Positions 27,401 through 40,500 of a stretch of DNA of 64,000 bases are shown one piece after another (position 1 is the first letter of the stretch; each line of letters starts with the position of its first letter). The position numbers were made by a program, and so were the translations under genes. Source of the stretch: Persicaria tinctoria. Lineage: Eukaryota; Streptophyta; Magnoliopsida; Caryophyllales; Polygonaceae. The notes under the pieces were generated by a model. The model was not told the DNA's origin. It ran no database searches and saw nothing but the letters and a program-made list of their open reading frames with translations. The stretch lies in assembly GCA_037127255.1 (NCBI GenBank), contig JBANSL010000004.1:32370467-32434466 (forward strand). The letters run 5' to 3'.

Positions 27401-29610
27401 CCAGCGTCTTTAGACTTAACCGATACAATTCGGGAAATAAAGGCTTCGACCGGATGTCCGACGCGGAGCAAGCTCCAACGTCTTTGGACTTAACAGATAC
27501 AATCCGGGAGAACAAGGCTTCGACCGGATATCCGGGAGATCAAGGCTTCGACCGGATGTCCGACACAGAGCAAGATCCAGTGTCTTTGGACTTAACATAT
27601 ATAATCCGGGAGATCAAGGATTCGACCGGATGTCCGACGTGGAGCAAGCTCGAGCATCTTTGGACTTTAACAGATACAATCCGGGAGATTAAGGCTTCGA
27701 CCGGATCTTCGACGCGGAGCAAGCTTCAGAGTCTTTGGACTTAACTGATACAATCCGGGAGATCAAGGCTTCGACCAGATGTCCGATGCGGAGCATGTTC
27801 CAGTGTCTTTGGACTTAACAAATACAATCCGGGAGATCAAGGCTTCGACCGGATGTCTGACGCGGAGCAATCTCCAGCGTCTTCGGACTTAAGAGATACA
27901 ATCCGGGAGATCAAGGCTTCGATCGGATGTCCGACGCGGAGTAAGCTCCAGCGTCTTTGGACTTAACTGATACAATCTGGGAGATCAAGGCTTCGACCGG
28001 ATGTCCGACACAGAGCAAGATCCAGCGTCTTTGGACTTAACATATATAATCCGAGAGATCAAGGATTCGACCGGATGTCCGACGCGGAGCAAGCTCCAGC
28101 GTCTTTAGACTTAATCGATACAATCCGGGAAATCAACGCTTCGACCGGATGTCCGACGCGGAGCAAGCTCCAACGTCTTTGGACTTAACAGATACAATCC
28201 GGGAGAACAAGGATTCGACCGGATATCCGGGAGATCAGGGCTTCGACCGGATGTCCGATGCAGACTAAGCTCCAGCGTCTTTGGACTTAACAGATACAAT
28301 CTGGGATATCAAGGCTTCGACCGGATGTCCGACACAGAGCAAGATCCAGTGTCTTTGGACTTAACATATATAATCCGGGAGATCAAGGATTCGACCGGAT
28401 GTCCGACGCGGAGCAAGCTCCAGCGTCTTTAGACTTAACCGATACAATCCAGGAAATCAAGGCTTCGACCGGATGTCCGACGCGGAGCAAGCTCCAACGT
28501 CTTTGGACTTAACAGATACAATCCGGGAGAACAAGGCTTCGACCGGATATCCGGGAGATCAGGGCTTCGACCGGATGTCCGATGCGGACTAAGCTCCAGC
28601 GTCTTTGGACTTAACAGATACAATCTGGGATATCAAGGCTTCGACCGGATGTCCGACACAGAGCAAGATCCAGTGTCTTTGGACTTAACATATATAATCC
28701 GGGAGATCAAGGATTCGACCGGATGTCCGACGCGGAGCAAGCTCCAGCGTCTTTGGACTTTAACAGATACAATCCGGGAGATTAAGGCTTCGACCGGATC
28801 TCCGACGCGGAGCAATCTCCAGCTTCTTTGTACTTTACAGATACAATACGGGAGATCAAGGCTTCGACCGGATGTTCGACGTGGAGCAAGCTCCAGCGTC
28901 TTTCTACTTAACAGATACAATCCGGGAGATCAAGGCTTCGACCGGATATCCGACGCGGAGCAAGCTCCAGCGTCTTCGGACTTAAGAGATACAATCCGGG
29001 AGATCAATGCTTCGACCGGATCTCCGACGCGGAGTAAGCTCCAGCGTCTTTGGACTTAACTGATACAATCTGGGAGATCAAAGCTTCGACCGGATGTCCG
29101 ACACAGAGCAAGCTCCAACATCTTTGGACTTAACAGATACAATTCGGGAGATCAATGCTTAGACCGGATGTCCGATGCAAAGCAAGCTCCAGCGTCTTTA
29201 GACTTAAACGATACAATCCGGGAGATCAAGGCTTCGACCGGATTTCCAACGCGGAGCAAGCTCCAGCGTCTTTAGACTTAACCGATACAATTCGGGAAAT
29301 CAAGGCTTCGACCGGATCTCCGACGCGGAGCAAGCTCCGACGTCTTTGGACTTAACAGATACAATCCGGGAGAACAAGGCTTCGACCGGATATCCGGGAG
29401 ATCAAGGCTTCGACCGGATGTCCGACACAGAGCAAGATCCAGTGTCTTTGGACTTAACATATATAATCCGGGAGATCAAGGATTCGACCGGATGTCCGAC
29501 GCGGAGCAAGCTCCAGCATCTTTGGACTTTAACAGATACAATCCGAGGGATTAAGGCTTCGACCGGATCTCCGATGCGGAGCAATCTCCAGCTTCTTTGT
29601 ACTTAACAGA
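18430..29610. repeat. Nested higher-order repeat block (324, 843, 2705, 3993 and 6475-bp offsets)
   Basis: The same monomer sets recur at several scales. Offsets of 324 bp (4 x 74 + 28) link 18486/18810, 21413/21737 and 24118/24442. Offsets of 843 bp (10 x 74 + 75 + 28) link 21935/22778 and 24640/25483. An offset of 2705 bp links 21413/24118 and 21735/24440. An offset of 3993 bp links about 23110-25360 to 27103-29353. An offset of 6475 bp links about 18900-21190 to 25375-27665. This implies repeated rounds of unequal exchange on already duplicated blocks. Copies differ only by scattered substitutions such as GATGCGG for GACGCGG or CAGAGTC for CAGCGTC. Confidence 0.85.
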
Positions 29611-29739
29611 TACAATTCGGGAGATCAAGGCTTCGCCCGGATGTCTGACGCGGAGCAAGCTCCAGCGTCTTTCTACTTAACAGATACAATCCGGGAGATC
29701 AAGGCTTCGACCGGATGTCCGACACAAAGCAAGCTCCAG

Positions 29740-31610
29740 CGTCTTTAGACTTAATCGATACAATCCGGGAGATCAAGGCTTCGACCGGATGTCCGATGCG
29801 GAACAAGCTCCAGCGTCTTTGGACTTAACAGATACAATCCGGGAGATCAAGGCTTCGACCGGATGTCCGACGCAAAGCAAGCTCCATCGTCTTTAGACTT
29901 AATCGATACAATCCGGGAGATCAAGGCTTCGACCGGATGTCCCACGCGGAGCAAGCTCCAGCGTTTTTAGACTTAACAGATACAATCCGGGAGATCAAGG
30001 CTTCGACCGGATGTCTGACGCAGAGCAAGCTCCAACATCTTTGGAGTTAACAGATACAATCCGGGAGATCAAGGCTTCGACCGGTTGTCCGACGCGGAGA
30101 AAGCTCAAGCGTCTTTGCACTTAGAATATACAATCCGGGAGATCAAGGATTCGACCGGATGTCCGACGCGGAGCAAGCTCCAGTGTCTTTAGACTTAACC
30201 GATACAATCCGGGAAATCAAGGCTTCGAACGGATGTCCGACGCGGAGCAAGCTCCAGCTTCTTTGTACTTTACAGATACAATCCGGGAGATCAAGGCTTC
30301 GACCGGATGTCTGACGCGGAGCAAGCTCCAACGTCTTTCTACTTAACAGATACAATCCGGGAGATCAAGCCTTCAACCGGATGTCCGACGCGGAGCAAGC
30401 TCCAACATCTTTGGACTTAACGGATACAATCCCGGAGATCAAGGCTTCGATCGGATGTCCGACGCGGAGCAAGCTCCAACATCTTTGGACTTAACAGATA
30501 CAATCCGGGAGATCAAGGCTTCGACCAAATGTCCGACGCAAAGCAAGCTCCAGCGTCTTTAGACTTAACCGATACAATCAGAGAGATCAAGGCTTCGACC
30601 GGATGACCGACGCGGAGCAAGCTCCAGAGTCTTTGGACTTAACAGATACAATCCGGGAGATCAAGGCTTCGACCGGATGTCCGACTCGGAGCAAGCTCCA
30701 GCGTCTTTCGACTTAACAGATACAATCCGAGAGATCAAGGCTTCGAGCGGATTTCCGACGCAGAGCAAGCTCCAACATCTTTGGACTTAACAGATACAAT
30801 CCGAGAGATCAAGGCTTCGTCCGGATGTCCGACGCGGAGCAAGCTCAAGCGTCTTTGCACTTATCAGATACAATCCGGGAGATCAAGGATTCGACCGGAT
30901 GTCCGACGCGGAGCAAGCTTCAGCGTCTTTAGACTTAACCGATACAATCCGGGAGATCAAGGTTTCGACCGGATGTCCGACGCGGAGCAAATTCCAATGT
31001 CTTTGGACTTAGCAGATACAATCCGGGAGAACAAGGCTTCCACCGGATGTCCGACGCGGAGCAAGCTCCAGCGTCTTCGGACTTAAGAGATACAATCCGG
31101 GAGACCAAGGCTTCGACCGGATGTCCGACGCGGAGTAAGCTCCAGCGTCTTTGGACTTAACAGATACAATCTGGGAGATCAAGGCTTCGACCGGATGTCC
31201 GACACAGAGCAAGATCCAGCGTCTTTGGACTTAACATATATAATCCGGGAGATCAAGGATTCGACCGAATGTCCGATGCGGAGCAAGCTCCAGCGTCTTT
31301 GGACTTTAACAGATACAATCCGGGATATTAAGGCTTTGACCGGATCTCCGACGCGGAGCAAGCTCCAGTGTCTTTGGACTTAACTGATACAATCTGGGAG
31401 ATCAAGGATTCGACCGGATGTCCGACGCGGAGCAAGCTCCAGCGTCTTTAGACTTAACAGATACAATCTGTGAGATCAAGGCTTTGACCGGATGTCCGAT
31501 GCGGAGAAAGTTCCAGCGTCTTTGGACTTAACAGATACAATCCGGGAGATCAAGGCTTCGACCGGATGTCCGACGCGGAGTAAGCTCCAGCGTCTTTCGG
31601 GCTTAACAGA
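29740..31610. repeat. Long-range duplication, copy 1 (partner at 36780-38650, offset about 7040 bp)
   Basis: Shared markers include CTCCATCGTCTTTAGAC (29883 and 36923), GCACTTAGAATATAC, CTTCGAACGGATG, CATCAAG-type changes and CTTCGAGCGGATTTCC, all about 7040 bp apart. The interval of about 30400-30600 does not match its counterpart at 37440-37640, which instead carries TTTGGAATTTAAC and GGCTTTGACC units also found at 38340. The duplicate is therefore a mosaic. Confidence 0.8.
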
Positions 31611-32559
31611 TACAATCCGGGATATTAAGGCTTCGACCGGATCTCCGACGGGGAGCAAGCTCCAGAGTCTTTGGACTTAACTGATACAATCCGGGAGATC
31701 AAGGATTCGACCGGATTTCCGACGCGGAGCAAGCTCCAGTGTCTTTAGACTTAACAGATACAATCCGAGAGATCAAGGCTTCGACCAGATGTCCGATGCA
31801 GAGCAAGTTCCAGTGTCTTTGGACTTAACAGATACAATTCGGGAGATCAAGGCTTCGACCGGATGTCCGACGCGGAGCAAGCTCTAGCGTCTTTCTACTT
31901 AACAGATACAATCCGGGAGATCAAGCCTTCGACCGGATGTTTGACGCGAAGCAAGCTCCAGCGTCTTTGGACTTAACATATATAATCCGGGAGATCAAGG
32001 ATTCGACCGGATGTCCGACGCGGAGCAAGCTCCAGAGTCTTTGGACTTAACTGATACAATCCGGGAGATCAAGGATTCGACCGGATTTCCGACGCAAAGC
32101 AAGCTCCAGCGTCTTTAGACTTAATCGATACAATCGAGGAGATCAAGGCTTCGACCGGATGTCCGACGCGGAACAAGCTCCAGCGTCTTTGGACTTAACA
32201 TATACAATCCGGGAGATCAAGGCATCGACCGGATGTCCGACGCAAAGAAAGCTCCAGTGTCTTTAGACTTAATCGATACAATCCGGGAGATCAAGGCTTC
32301 GACCGGATGTTTGACGCGGAGCAAGCTCAAGCGTCTTTTCCCTTAACAGATACAATCCGGGAGATCAAGGCTTCGACCGGATGTCCGACGCGAAGCAAGC
32401 TCCAGCATCTTTGGACTTTAACAGATACAATCCGGGATATTAAGGCTTCGACCGGATCTCCGACGGGGAGCAAGCTCCAGAGTCTTTGGACTTAACTGAT
32501 ACAATCCGGGAGATCAAGGATTCGACCGGATTTCCGACGCGGAGCAAGCTCCAATGTCT

Positions 32560-35500
32560 TTAGACTTAACAGATACAATCCGAGAGATCAAGGCTTCGAC
32601 CAGATGTCCGATGCAGAGCAAGTTCCAGTGTCTTTGGACTTAACAGATACAATTCGGGAGATCAAGGCTTCGACCGGATGTCCGACGCGGAGCAAGCTCT
32701 AGCGTCTTTCTACTTAACAGATACAATCCGGGAGATCAAGACTTCGACCGGATGTCCGACGCGGAGCAAGCTCCAACATCTTTGGACTTAACAGATACAA
32801 TCCGGGAGATCAAGGCTTCGACCGAATGACCGACGCGGAGCAAGGTCCAGAGTCTTTGGACTTAACAGATACAATTCGGGAGATCAAGGCTTCGACCGGA
32901 TGTCCGACTCGGAGCAAACTCCAGCGTCTTTAGACTTAACAGATACAATCCGAGAGATCAAGGCTTCGAGCGGATGTCCGACGCAGAGCAAGCTCCAACA
33001 TCTTTGGACTTAACAGATACAATCCGAGAGATCAAGGCTTCGACAGGATGTCCGACGCGGAGCAAGCTCAAGCGTCTTTGCACTTATCAGATACAATCCG
33101 GAAGATCAAGGATTCGACCTGATGTCCGACGCGGAGCAAGTTCCAGCGTCTTTAGACTTAACCGATACAATCCGGGAGATCAAGGCTTCGACCGGATGTC
33201 CGACGCGGAGCAAATTCCAACGTCTTTGGAGTTAACAGATACAATCCGGGAGAACAAGGCTTCGACCGGATGTCCGACGCGGAGCAAGCTCCAGCGTCTT
33301 CGGACTTAACAGATACAATCCGGGAGATCAAGGCTTCGACCGGATGTCCGACGCGGAGTAAGCTCCAACATCTTTGGACTTAACAGATACAATATGGGAG
33401 ATCAAGGCTTCGACCGGATGTCCGACATAGAGCAAGATCCAGCGTCTTTGGACTTAACATATATAATCCGGGAGATCAAGGATTCGACCGGATGTCCGAC
33501 GCGGAGCAAGCTCCAGCGTCTTTGGACTTTAACAGATACAATCCGGGAGATTAAGGCTTCGATCGGATCTCCGATGCGGAGCAATCTCCAGCTTCTTTGT
33601 ACTTAACAGATACAATCCGGGAGATCAAGGCTTCGACCGGATGTTCGACGCGGAGCAAGCTCCAGCGTCTTTAGACTTAACAGATACAATCCGAGAGATC
33701 AAGGCTTCGACCAGATGTCCGATGCGGAGCAAGGTCCAGCGTCTTTGGACTTTAACAGATACAATTCGGGAGATCAAGGCTTCGACCGGATGTCCGACGC
33801 GGAGCAAGCTCCAGCGTCTTTGGACTTAACATATATAATCCGGGAGATCAAGGATTCGACCGGATGTCCGACGCGGAGCAAGCTCCAGCGTCTTTGGACT
33901 TTAACAGATACAATCCGGGATATTAAGGCTTCGACCGGATCTCCGACGCGGAGCAAGCTCCAGAGTCTTTGGACTTAACTGATACAATCCGGGAGATCAA
34001 GGATTCGACCGGATGTCCGACGCGGAGCAAGCTCCAGTGTCTTTAGACTTAACAGATACAATCCGAGAGATCAAGGATTCGACCAGATGTCCAATGCGGA
34101 GCATGTTCCAGTGTCTTTGGACTTAACAGATACAATTCGGGAGATCAAGGCTTCGACCGGATGTCCGACGCGGAGCAAGCTCAAGCGTCTTTGCACTTAT
34201 CAGATACAATCCGGAAGATCAAGGATTCGACCTGATGTCCGACGCGGAGCAAGTTCCATCGTCTTTAGACTTAACCGATACAATCCGGGAGATCAAGGCT
34301 TCGACCGGATGTCCGACGCGGAGCAAATTCCAACGTCTTTGGACTTAACAGATACAATCCGGGAGAACAAGGCTTCGACCGGATGTCCGACACGGAGCAA
34401 GCTCAAGCGTCTTTGCACTTATCAGATACAATCCGGAAGATCAAGGATTGGACCTGATGTCCGACGCGGAGCAAGTTCCAGCGTCTTTAGACTTAACCGA
34501 TACAATCCGGGAGATCAAGGCTTCGACCGGATGTCCGACGCGGAGCAAATTCCAACGTCTTTGGACTTAACATATACAATCCGGGAGAACAAGGCTTCGA
34601 CCGGATGTCCGACGCGGAGCAAGCTCCAGCGTCTTCGGACTTAACAGATACAATCCGGGAGATCAAGGCTTCGACCGGATGTCCGACGCGGAGTAAGCTC
34701 CAACATCTTTGGACTTAACAGATACAATATGGGAGATCAAGGCTTCGACCGGATGTCCGGCGCGAAGCAAGCTCCAGCGTCTTTGGACTTTAACAAATAC
34801 AATCCGGGATATTAAGGCTTCGACCGGATCTCCGACGGGGAGCAAGCTCCAGAGTCTTTGGACTTAACTGATACAATCCGGGAGATCAAGGATTCGACCG
34901 GATTTCCAACGCGGAGCAAGCTCCAGTGTCTTTAGACTTAACAGATACAATCCGAGAGATCAAGGCTTCGACCAGATGTCCGATGTAGTGCAAGTTCCAG
35001 TGTCTTTGGACTTAACAGATACAATTCGGGAGATCAAGGCTTCGACCGGATGTCCGACGCGGAGCAAGCTCTAGCGTCTTTCTACTTAACAGATACAATC
35101 CGGGAGATCAAGACTTCGACCGGATGTCCGACGCGGAGCAAGCTCCAACATCTTTGGACTTAACAGATAAAATCCGGGAGATCAAGGCTTCGACCGAATG
35201 TCCGATGCAAAGCAAGCTCCAGCATCTTTAGACTTACCCGATACAATCCGGGAGATAAAGGCTTCGACCGGATGACCGACGCGGAGCAAGGTCCAGAGTC
35301 TTTGGACTTAACAGATACAATTCGGGAGATCAAGGCTTCGACCGGATGTCCGACTCGGAGCAAACTCCAACGTCTTTAGACTTAACAGATACAATCCGAG
35401 AGATCAAGGCTTCGAGCGGATGTCCGACGCAGAGCAAGCTCCAACATCTTTGGACTTAACAGATACAATCCGAGAGATCAAGGCTTCGACCGAATGTCCG

Positions 35501-36590
35501 ACGCGGAGAAAGCTCAAGCGTCTTTGCACTTATCAGATACAATCCGGAAGATCAAGGATTCGACCTGATGTCCGACGCGGAGCAAGTTCCAGCGTCTTTA
35601 GACTTAACCGATACAATCCGGGAGATCAAGGCATCGACCGGATGTCCGACGCGGAGTAAATTCCAACGTCTTTGGACTTAACAGATACAATCCGGGAGAA
35701 CAAGGGTTCGACCGGATGTCCGACGCGGAGCAAGCTCCAGCGTCTTCGGACTTAACAGATACAATCCGGGAGATCAAGGCTTCGACCGGATGTCCGACGC
35801 GGAGTAAGCTCCAACATCTTTGGACTTAACAGATACAATATGGGAGATCAAGGCTTCGACCGGATGTCCGACATAGAGCAAGATCCAGCATCTTTGGACT
35901 TAACATATATAATCCGGGAGATCAAGGATTCGACCGGATGTCCGACGCGGAGCAAGCTCCAGCGTCTTTGGACTTTAACAGATACAATCCGGGAGATTAA
36001 GGCTTTGACCGGATCTCCGATGCGGAGCAATCTCCAGCTTCTTTGTACTTAACAGATACAATCCGGGAGATCAAGGCTTCGACCGGATGTTCGACGCGGA
36101 GCAAGCTCCAGCGTCTTTAGACTTAACAGATACAATCCGAGAGATCAAGGCTTCGACCAGATGTCCGATGCGGAGCAAGTTCCAGTGTCTTTGGACTTAA
36201 CAGATACAATTCGGGAGATCAAGGCTTCGACCGGATTTCCGACGCGGAGCAAGCTCCAGCGTCTTTGGACTTAACATATTCAATCCGGGAGATCAAGGAT
36301 TCGACCGGATGTCCGACGCGGAGCAAGCTCCAGCGTCTTTGGACTTTAACAGATACAATCCGGGATATTAAGGCTTCGACCGGATCTCCGACGCGGAGCA
36401 AGCTCCAGAGTCTTTGGACTTAACTGATACAATCCGGGAGATCAAGGATTCGACCGGATGTCCGACGCGGAGCAAGCTCCAGCGTCTTTAGACTTAACAG
36501 ATACAATCCGAGAGATCAAGGATTCGACCAGATGTCCAATGCGGAGCATGTTCCAGTGTCTTTGGACTTAACAGATACAATTCGGGAGAT
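32560..36590. repeat. Duplication at about 2446-bp offset
   Basis: About 1.6 kb at 32560-34140 recur at 35006-36590. Linked landmarks are the CGAGCGGATG unit (32968 and 35414), CACTTATCAGATACAATCCGG, the CAAATTCCAACG unit, GACATAGAGCAAG (33424 and 35870), and CCAATGCGGAGCATGTTCC (near 34090 and 36536). Confidence 0.8.
33860..33918. other. Nested dyad within the satellite monomer (representative intact copy)
   Basis: In this copy the left arm, made of the adjoining blocks CCGGAT, GTCC, GACGC and GGAGC (33860-33879), is fully complementary to blocks on its right. After an AA turn come GCTCC (33882-33886), a bulged A, GCGTC (33888-33892), bulged TTT, GGAC (33896-33899), a 13-base bulge and ATCCGG (33913-33918). 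All 20 bases of the left arm find a partner. The inner ten pairs, with one bulged A, are preserved in many monomers across the array. The outer CCGGAT/ATCCGG pair joins the two CCGG sites of the unit. Other monomers break one or more blocks, for example where the right arm reads CTCCAACATC. Dyads of this kind are known from several centromeric satellites; a role here is inference. Confidence 0.85.
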
Positions 36591-39500
36591 CAAGGCTTCG
36601 ACCGGATGTCCGACGCGGAGCAAGCTCCAGCGTCTTTCTGTTTAACAGATACAATCCAGGAGATCAAGGCTTCGACCGGATGTCCGACGCGGAGCAAGCT
36701 CCACCATCTTTGGACTTAAGAGATACAATCCGGGAGATCAAGGCTTCGACCGGATGTCCGACGCAAAGCAAGCTCCAGCGTCTTTAGACTTAATCGATAC
36801 AATCCTGGAGATCAAGGCTTCGACCGGATGTCCGACGCGGAACAAGCTCTAGCGTCTTTGGACTTAACAGATACAATCCGAGAGATCAAGGCTTCGACCG
36901 GATGTCCGACGCAAAGCAAGCTCCATCGTCTTTAGACTTAATCGATACAATCCGGGAGATCAAGGCTTCGACCGGATGTCCGACGCGGAGCAAGCTCCAG
37001 CGTCTTTAGACTTAACAGATACAATCCGGGAGATCAAGGCTTCGACCGGATGTCTGACGCAGAGCAAGCTCCAACATCTTTGGACTTAACAGATACAATC
37101 CGGTAGATCAAGGCTTCGACCGGTTGTCCGACGCGGAGAAAGCTCAAGCGTCTTTGCACTTAGAATATACAATCCGGGAGATCAAGGATTCGACCGGATG
37201 TCCGACGCGGAGCAAGCTCCAGTGTCTTTAGACTTAACCGATACAATCCGGGAAATCAAGGCTTCGAACGGATGTCCGACGCGTAGCAAGCTCCAGCTTC
37301 TTTGTACTTTACAGATACAATCCGGGAGATCAAGGCTTCGACCGGATGTCTGACGCGGAGCAAGCTCCAACGTCTTTCTACTTAACAGATACAATCCGGG
37401 AGATCAAGCCTTCAACCGGATGTCCGACGCGGAGCAAGCTCCAGCGTCTTTGGAATTTAACAGATACAATCCGGGATATTAAGGCTTTGACCGGATCTCC
37501 GACGCGGAGCAAGCTCCAGAGTCTTTGGACTTAACTGATACAATCTGGGAGATCAAGGATTCGACCGGATGTCCGACGCGGAGCAAGCTCCAGCGTCTTT
37601 AGACTTAACAGATACAATCCAAGAGATCAAGGCTTCGACCGGATGACCGACGCGGAGCAAGCTCCAGAGTCTTTGGACTTAACAGATACAATCCGGGAGA
37701 TCAAGGCTTCGACCGGATGTCCGACTCGGAGCAAGCTCCAGCGTCTTTCGACTTAACAGATACAATCCGAGAGATCAAGGCTTCGAGCGGATTTCCGACG
37801 CAGAGCAAGCTCCAACATCTTTGGACTTAACAGATACAATCAAAGAGATCAAGGCTTCGTCCGGATGTCCGACGCGGAGCAAGCTCAAGCGTCTTTGCAC
37901 TTATAAGATACAATCCGGGAGCTCAAGGATTCGACCGAATGTCCGACGCGGAGCAAGCTTCAGCGTCTTTAGACTTAACCGATACAATCCGGGAGATCAA
38001 GGCTTCGACCGGATGTCCGACGCGGAGCAAATTCCAATGTCTTTGGACTTAGCAGATACAATCCGGGAGAACAAGGCTTCCACCGGATGTCCGACGCGGA
38101 GCAAGCTCCAGCGTCTTCGGACTTAAGAGATACAATCCGGGAGACCAGGGCTTCGACCGGATGTCCGACGCGGAGTAAGCTCCAGCGTCTTTGGACTTAA
38201 CAGATACAATCTGGGAGATCAAGGCTTCGACCGGATGTCCGACACAGAGCAAGATCCAGCGTCTTTGGACTTAACATATTTAATCCGGGAGATCAAGGAT
38301 TCGACCGAATGTCCGACGCGGAGCAAGCTCCAGCGTCTTTGGAATTTAACAGATACAATCCGGGATATTAAGGCTTTGACCGGATCTCCGACGCGGAGCA
38401 AGCTCCAGAGTCTTTGGACTTAACTGATACAATCTGGGAGATCAAGGATTCGACCGGATGTCCGACGCGGAGCAAGCTCCAGCGTCTTTAGACTTAACAG
38501 ATACAATCCGAGAGATCAAGGCTTCGACCGGATGTCCGATGCGGAGAAAGTTCCAGCGTCTTTGGACTTAACAGATACAATCCGGGAGATCAAGGCTTCG
38601 ACCGGATGTCCGACGCGGAGTAAGCTCCAGCGTCTTTTGGGCTTAACAGATACAATCCGGGAGATCAAGGCTTCGACCGGATTTCCGACGCGGAGTAAGC
38701 TCTAGCGTCTTTGGACTTAACAGATACAATCCGAGAGATCAAGACTTCGACCGGATGTCCGACACAGAGCAAGCTCCAGCGTCTTTGGACTTTAACAGAT
38801 ACAATCCGGGAGATCAAGGCTTCGACCGGATGTCCGACGCGGAGCAATCTCAAGCGTCTTTTCCCTTAACAGATACAATCCGGGAGATCAAGCCTTCGAT
38901 CGGATGTCCGACGCGAAGCAAGCTCCAGCGTCTTTGGACTTAACATATATAATCAGGGAGATCAAGGATTCGACCGGATGTCCGACGCGGAGCAAGCTCC
39001 AGCGTCTTTGGACTTTAACAGATACAATCCGGGATATTAAGGCTTCGACCGGATCTCCGATGCGGAGCAAGCTCCAGAGTCTTTGGCCTTAACTGATACA
39101 ATCCGGGAGATCAAGGATTCGACCGGATTTCCGACGCAAAGCAAGCTCCAGCGTCTTTAGACTTAATCGATACAATCGAGGAGATCAGGGCTTCGACCGG
39201 TTGTCCGACGCGGAACAAGCTCCAGCGTCTTTGGACTTAACAGATACAATCCGGGAGATCAAGGCATCGACCGGATGTCCGACGCAAAGCAAGCTCCAGC
39301 GTCTTTAGACTTAATCGATACAATCCGGGAGATCAAGGCTTCGACCGGATGTCCGACTCGGAGCAAGCTCAAGCGTCTTTTCCCTTAACAGATACAATCC
39401 GGGAGATCAAGGATTCGACCGGATGTCCGACGCGGAGCAAGCTCCAGCGTCTTTGGACTTTAACAGATACAATCCGGGATATTAAGGCTTCGACCGGATC

Positions 39501-40500
39501 TCCGACGCGGAGCAAGCTCCAGAGTCTTTGGGCTTAACTGATACAATCCGGGAGATCAAGGATTCGACCGGATTTCCGACGCGGAGCAAGCTCCAGTGTC
39601 TTTAGACTTAACAGATACAATCCGAGAGATCAAGGCTTCAACCAGATGTCCGATGCAGAGCAAGTTCTAGTGTCTTTGGACTTAACAGATACAATTCGGG
39701 AGATCAAGGCTTCGACCGGATGTCCGACGCGGAGCAAGCTCTAGCGTCTTTCTACTTAACAGATACAATCCGGGAGATCAAGACTTCGACCGGATGTCCG
39801 ACGCGGAGCAAGCTCCAACATCTTTGGACTTAACAGATACAATCCGGGAGATCAAGGCTTCGACCGAATGTCCGACGCAAAGCAAGCTCCAGCGTCTTTA
39901 GACTCACCCGATACAATCCGGGAGATAAAGGCTTCGACCGGATGACCGACGCGGAGCAAGGTCCAGAGTCTTTGGACTTAACAGATACAATCCGGGAGAT
40001 CAAGGCTTCGACCGGATGTCCGACTCGGAGCAAACTCCAGCGTCTTTAGACTTAACAGATACAATCCGAGAGATCAAGGCTTCGGGCGGATGTCCGACGC
40101 AGAGCAAGCTCCAACATCTTTGGACTTAACAGATACAATCCGAGAGATCAAGGCTTCGACCGGATGTCCGACGTGGAGCAAGCTCAAGCGTCTTTGCACT
40201 TATCAGATACAATCCGGAAGATCAAGGATTCGACCTGATGTCCGACGCGGAGCAAGCTCCAGCGTCTTTAGACTTAACCGATACAATCCGGGAGATCAAG
40301 GCTTCGACCGGATGTCCGACGCGGAGCAAATTCCAACGTCTTTGGACTTAACAGATACAATTCGGGAGAACAAGGCTTCGACCGGATGTCCGACGCGGAG
40401 CAAGCTCCAGCGTCTTCGGACTTAACAGATACAATCCGGGAGATCAAGGCTTCGACCGGATGTCCGACGCCGAGTAAGCTCCAACATCTTTGTCCGACAT
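34860..40500. repeat. Duplication at 4670-bp offset
   Basis: About 0.97 kb at 34860-35830 recur at 39530-40500, with the markers CGGATGACCGACGCGG, AAGGTCCAGAGTC, TCCGACTCGGAGC and the CACTTATCAG unit in the same order. The right copy ends in a 30-bp truncated monomer (about 40461-40490), where CTTTG is joined directly to TCCGACATAG. Confidence 0.78.
40461..40490. repeat. 30-bp truncated satellite monomer
   Basis: One monomer lacks 44 bp: the text runs CCAACATCTTTG directly into TCCGACATAGAG. A TG dinucleotide is present at both breakpoints. It is not the same deletion as the recurrent 28-bp monomer, and I saw it only once. Confidence 0.85.

Larger units (their letters stand above)
3760..29410. 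repeat. Zone carrying the 28-bp truncated monomer
   Basis: A monomer shortened from 74 to 28 bp, giving GACCGGATATCCGGGAGATC, recurs in this zone. I see it near 3780, 6470, 9180, 10690, 12645, 15357, 17826, 18597, 18917, 19766, 21053, 21528, 21847, 22690, 23535, 24229, 24550, 25397, 26241, 27528, 28222, 28544 and 29391. A further-deleted form is at 7671 and 13846. The junction lies in ATCCG, present at both breakpoints in the normal monomer, so one microhomology deletion of 46 bp followed by amplification explains all copies. I saw none to the right of 29.4 kb. Confidence 0.85.
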
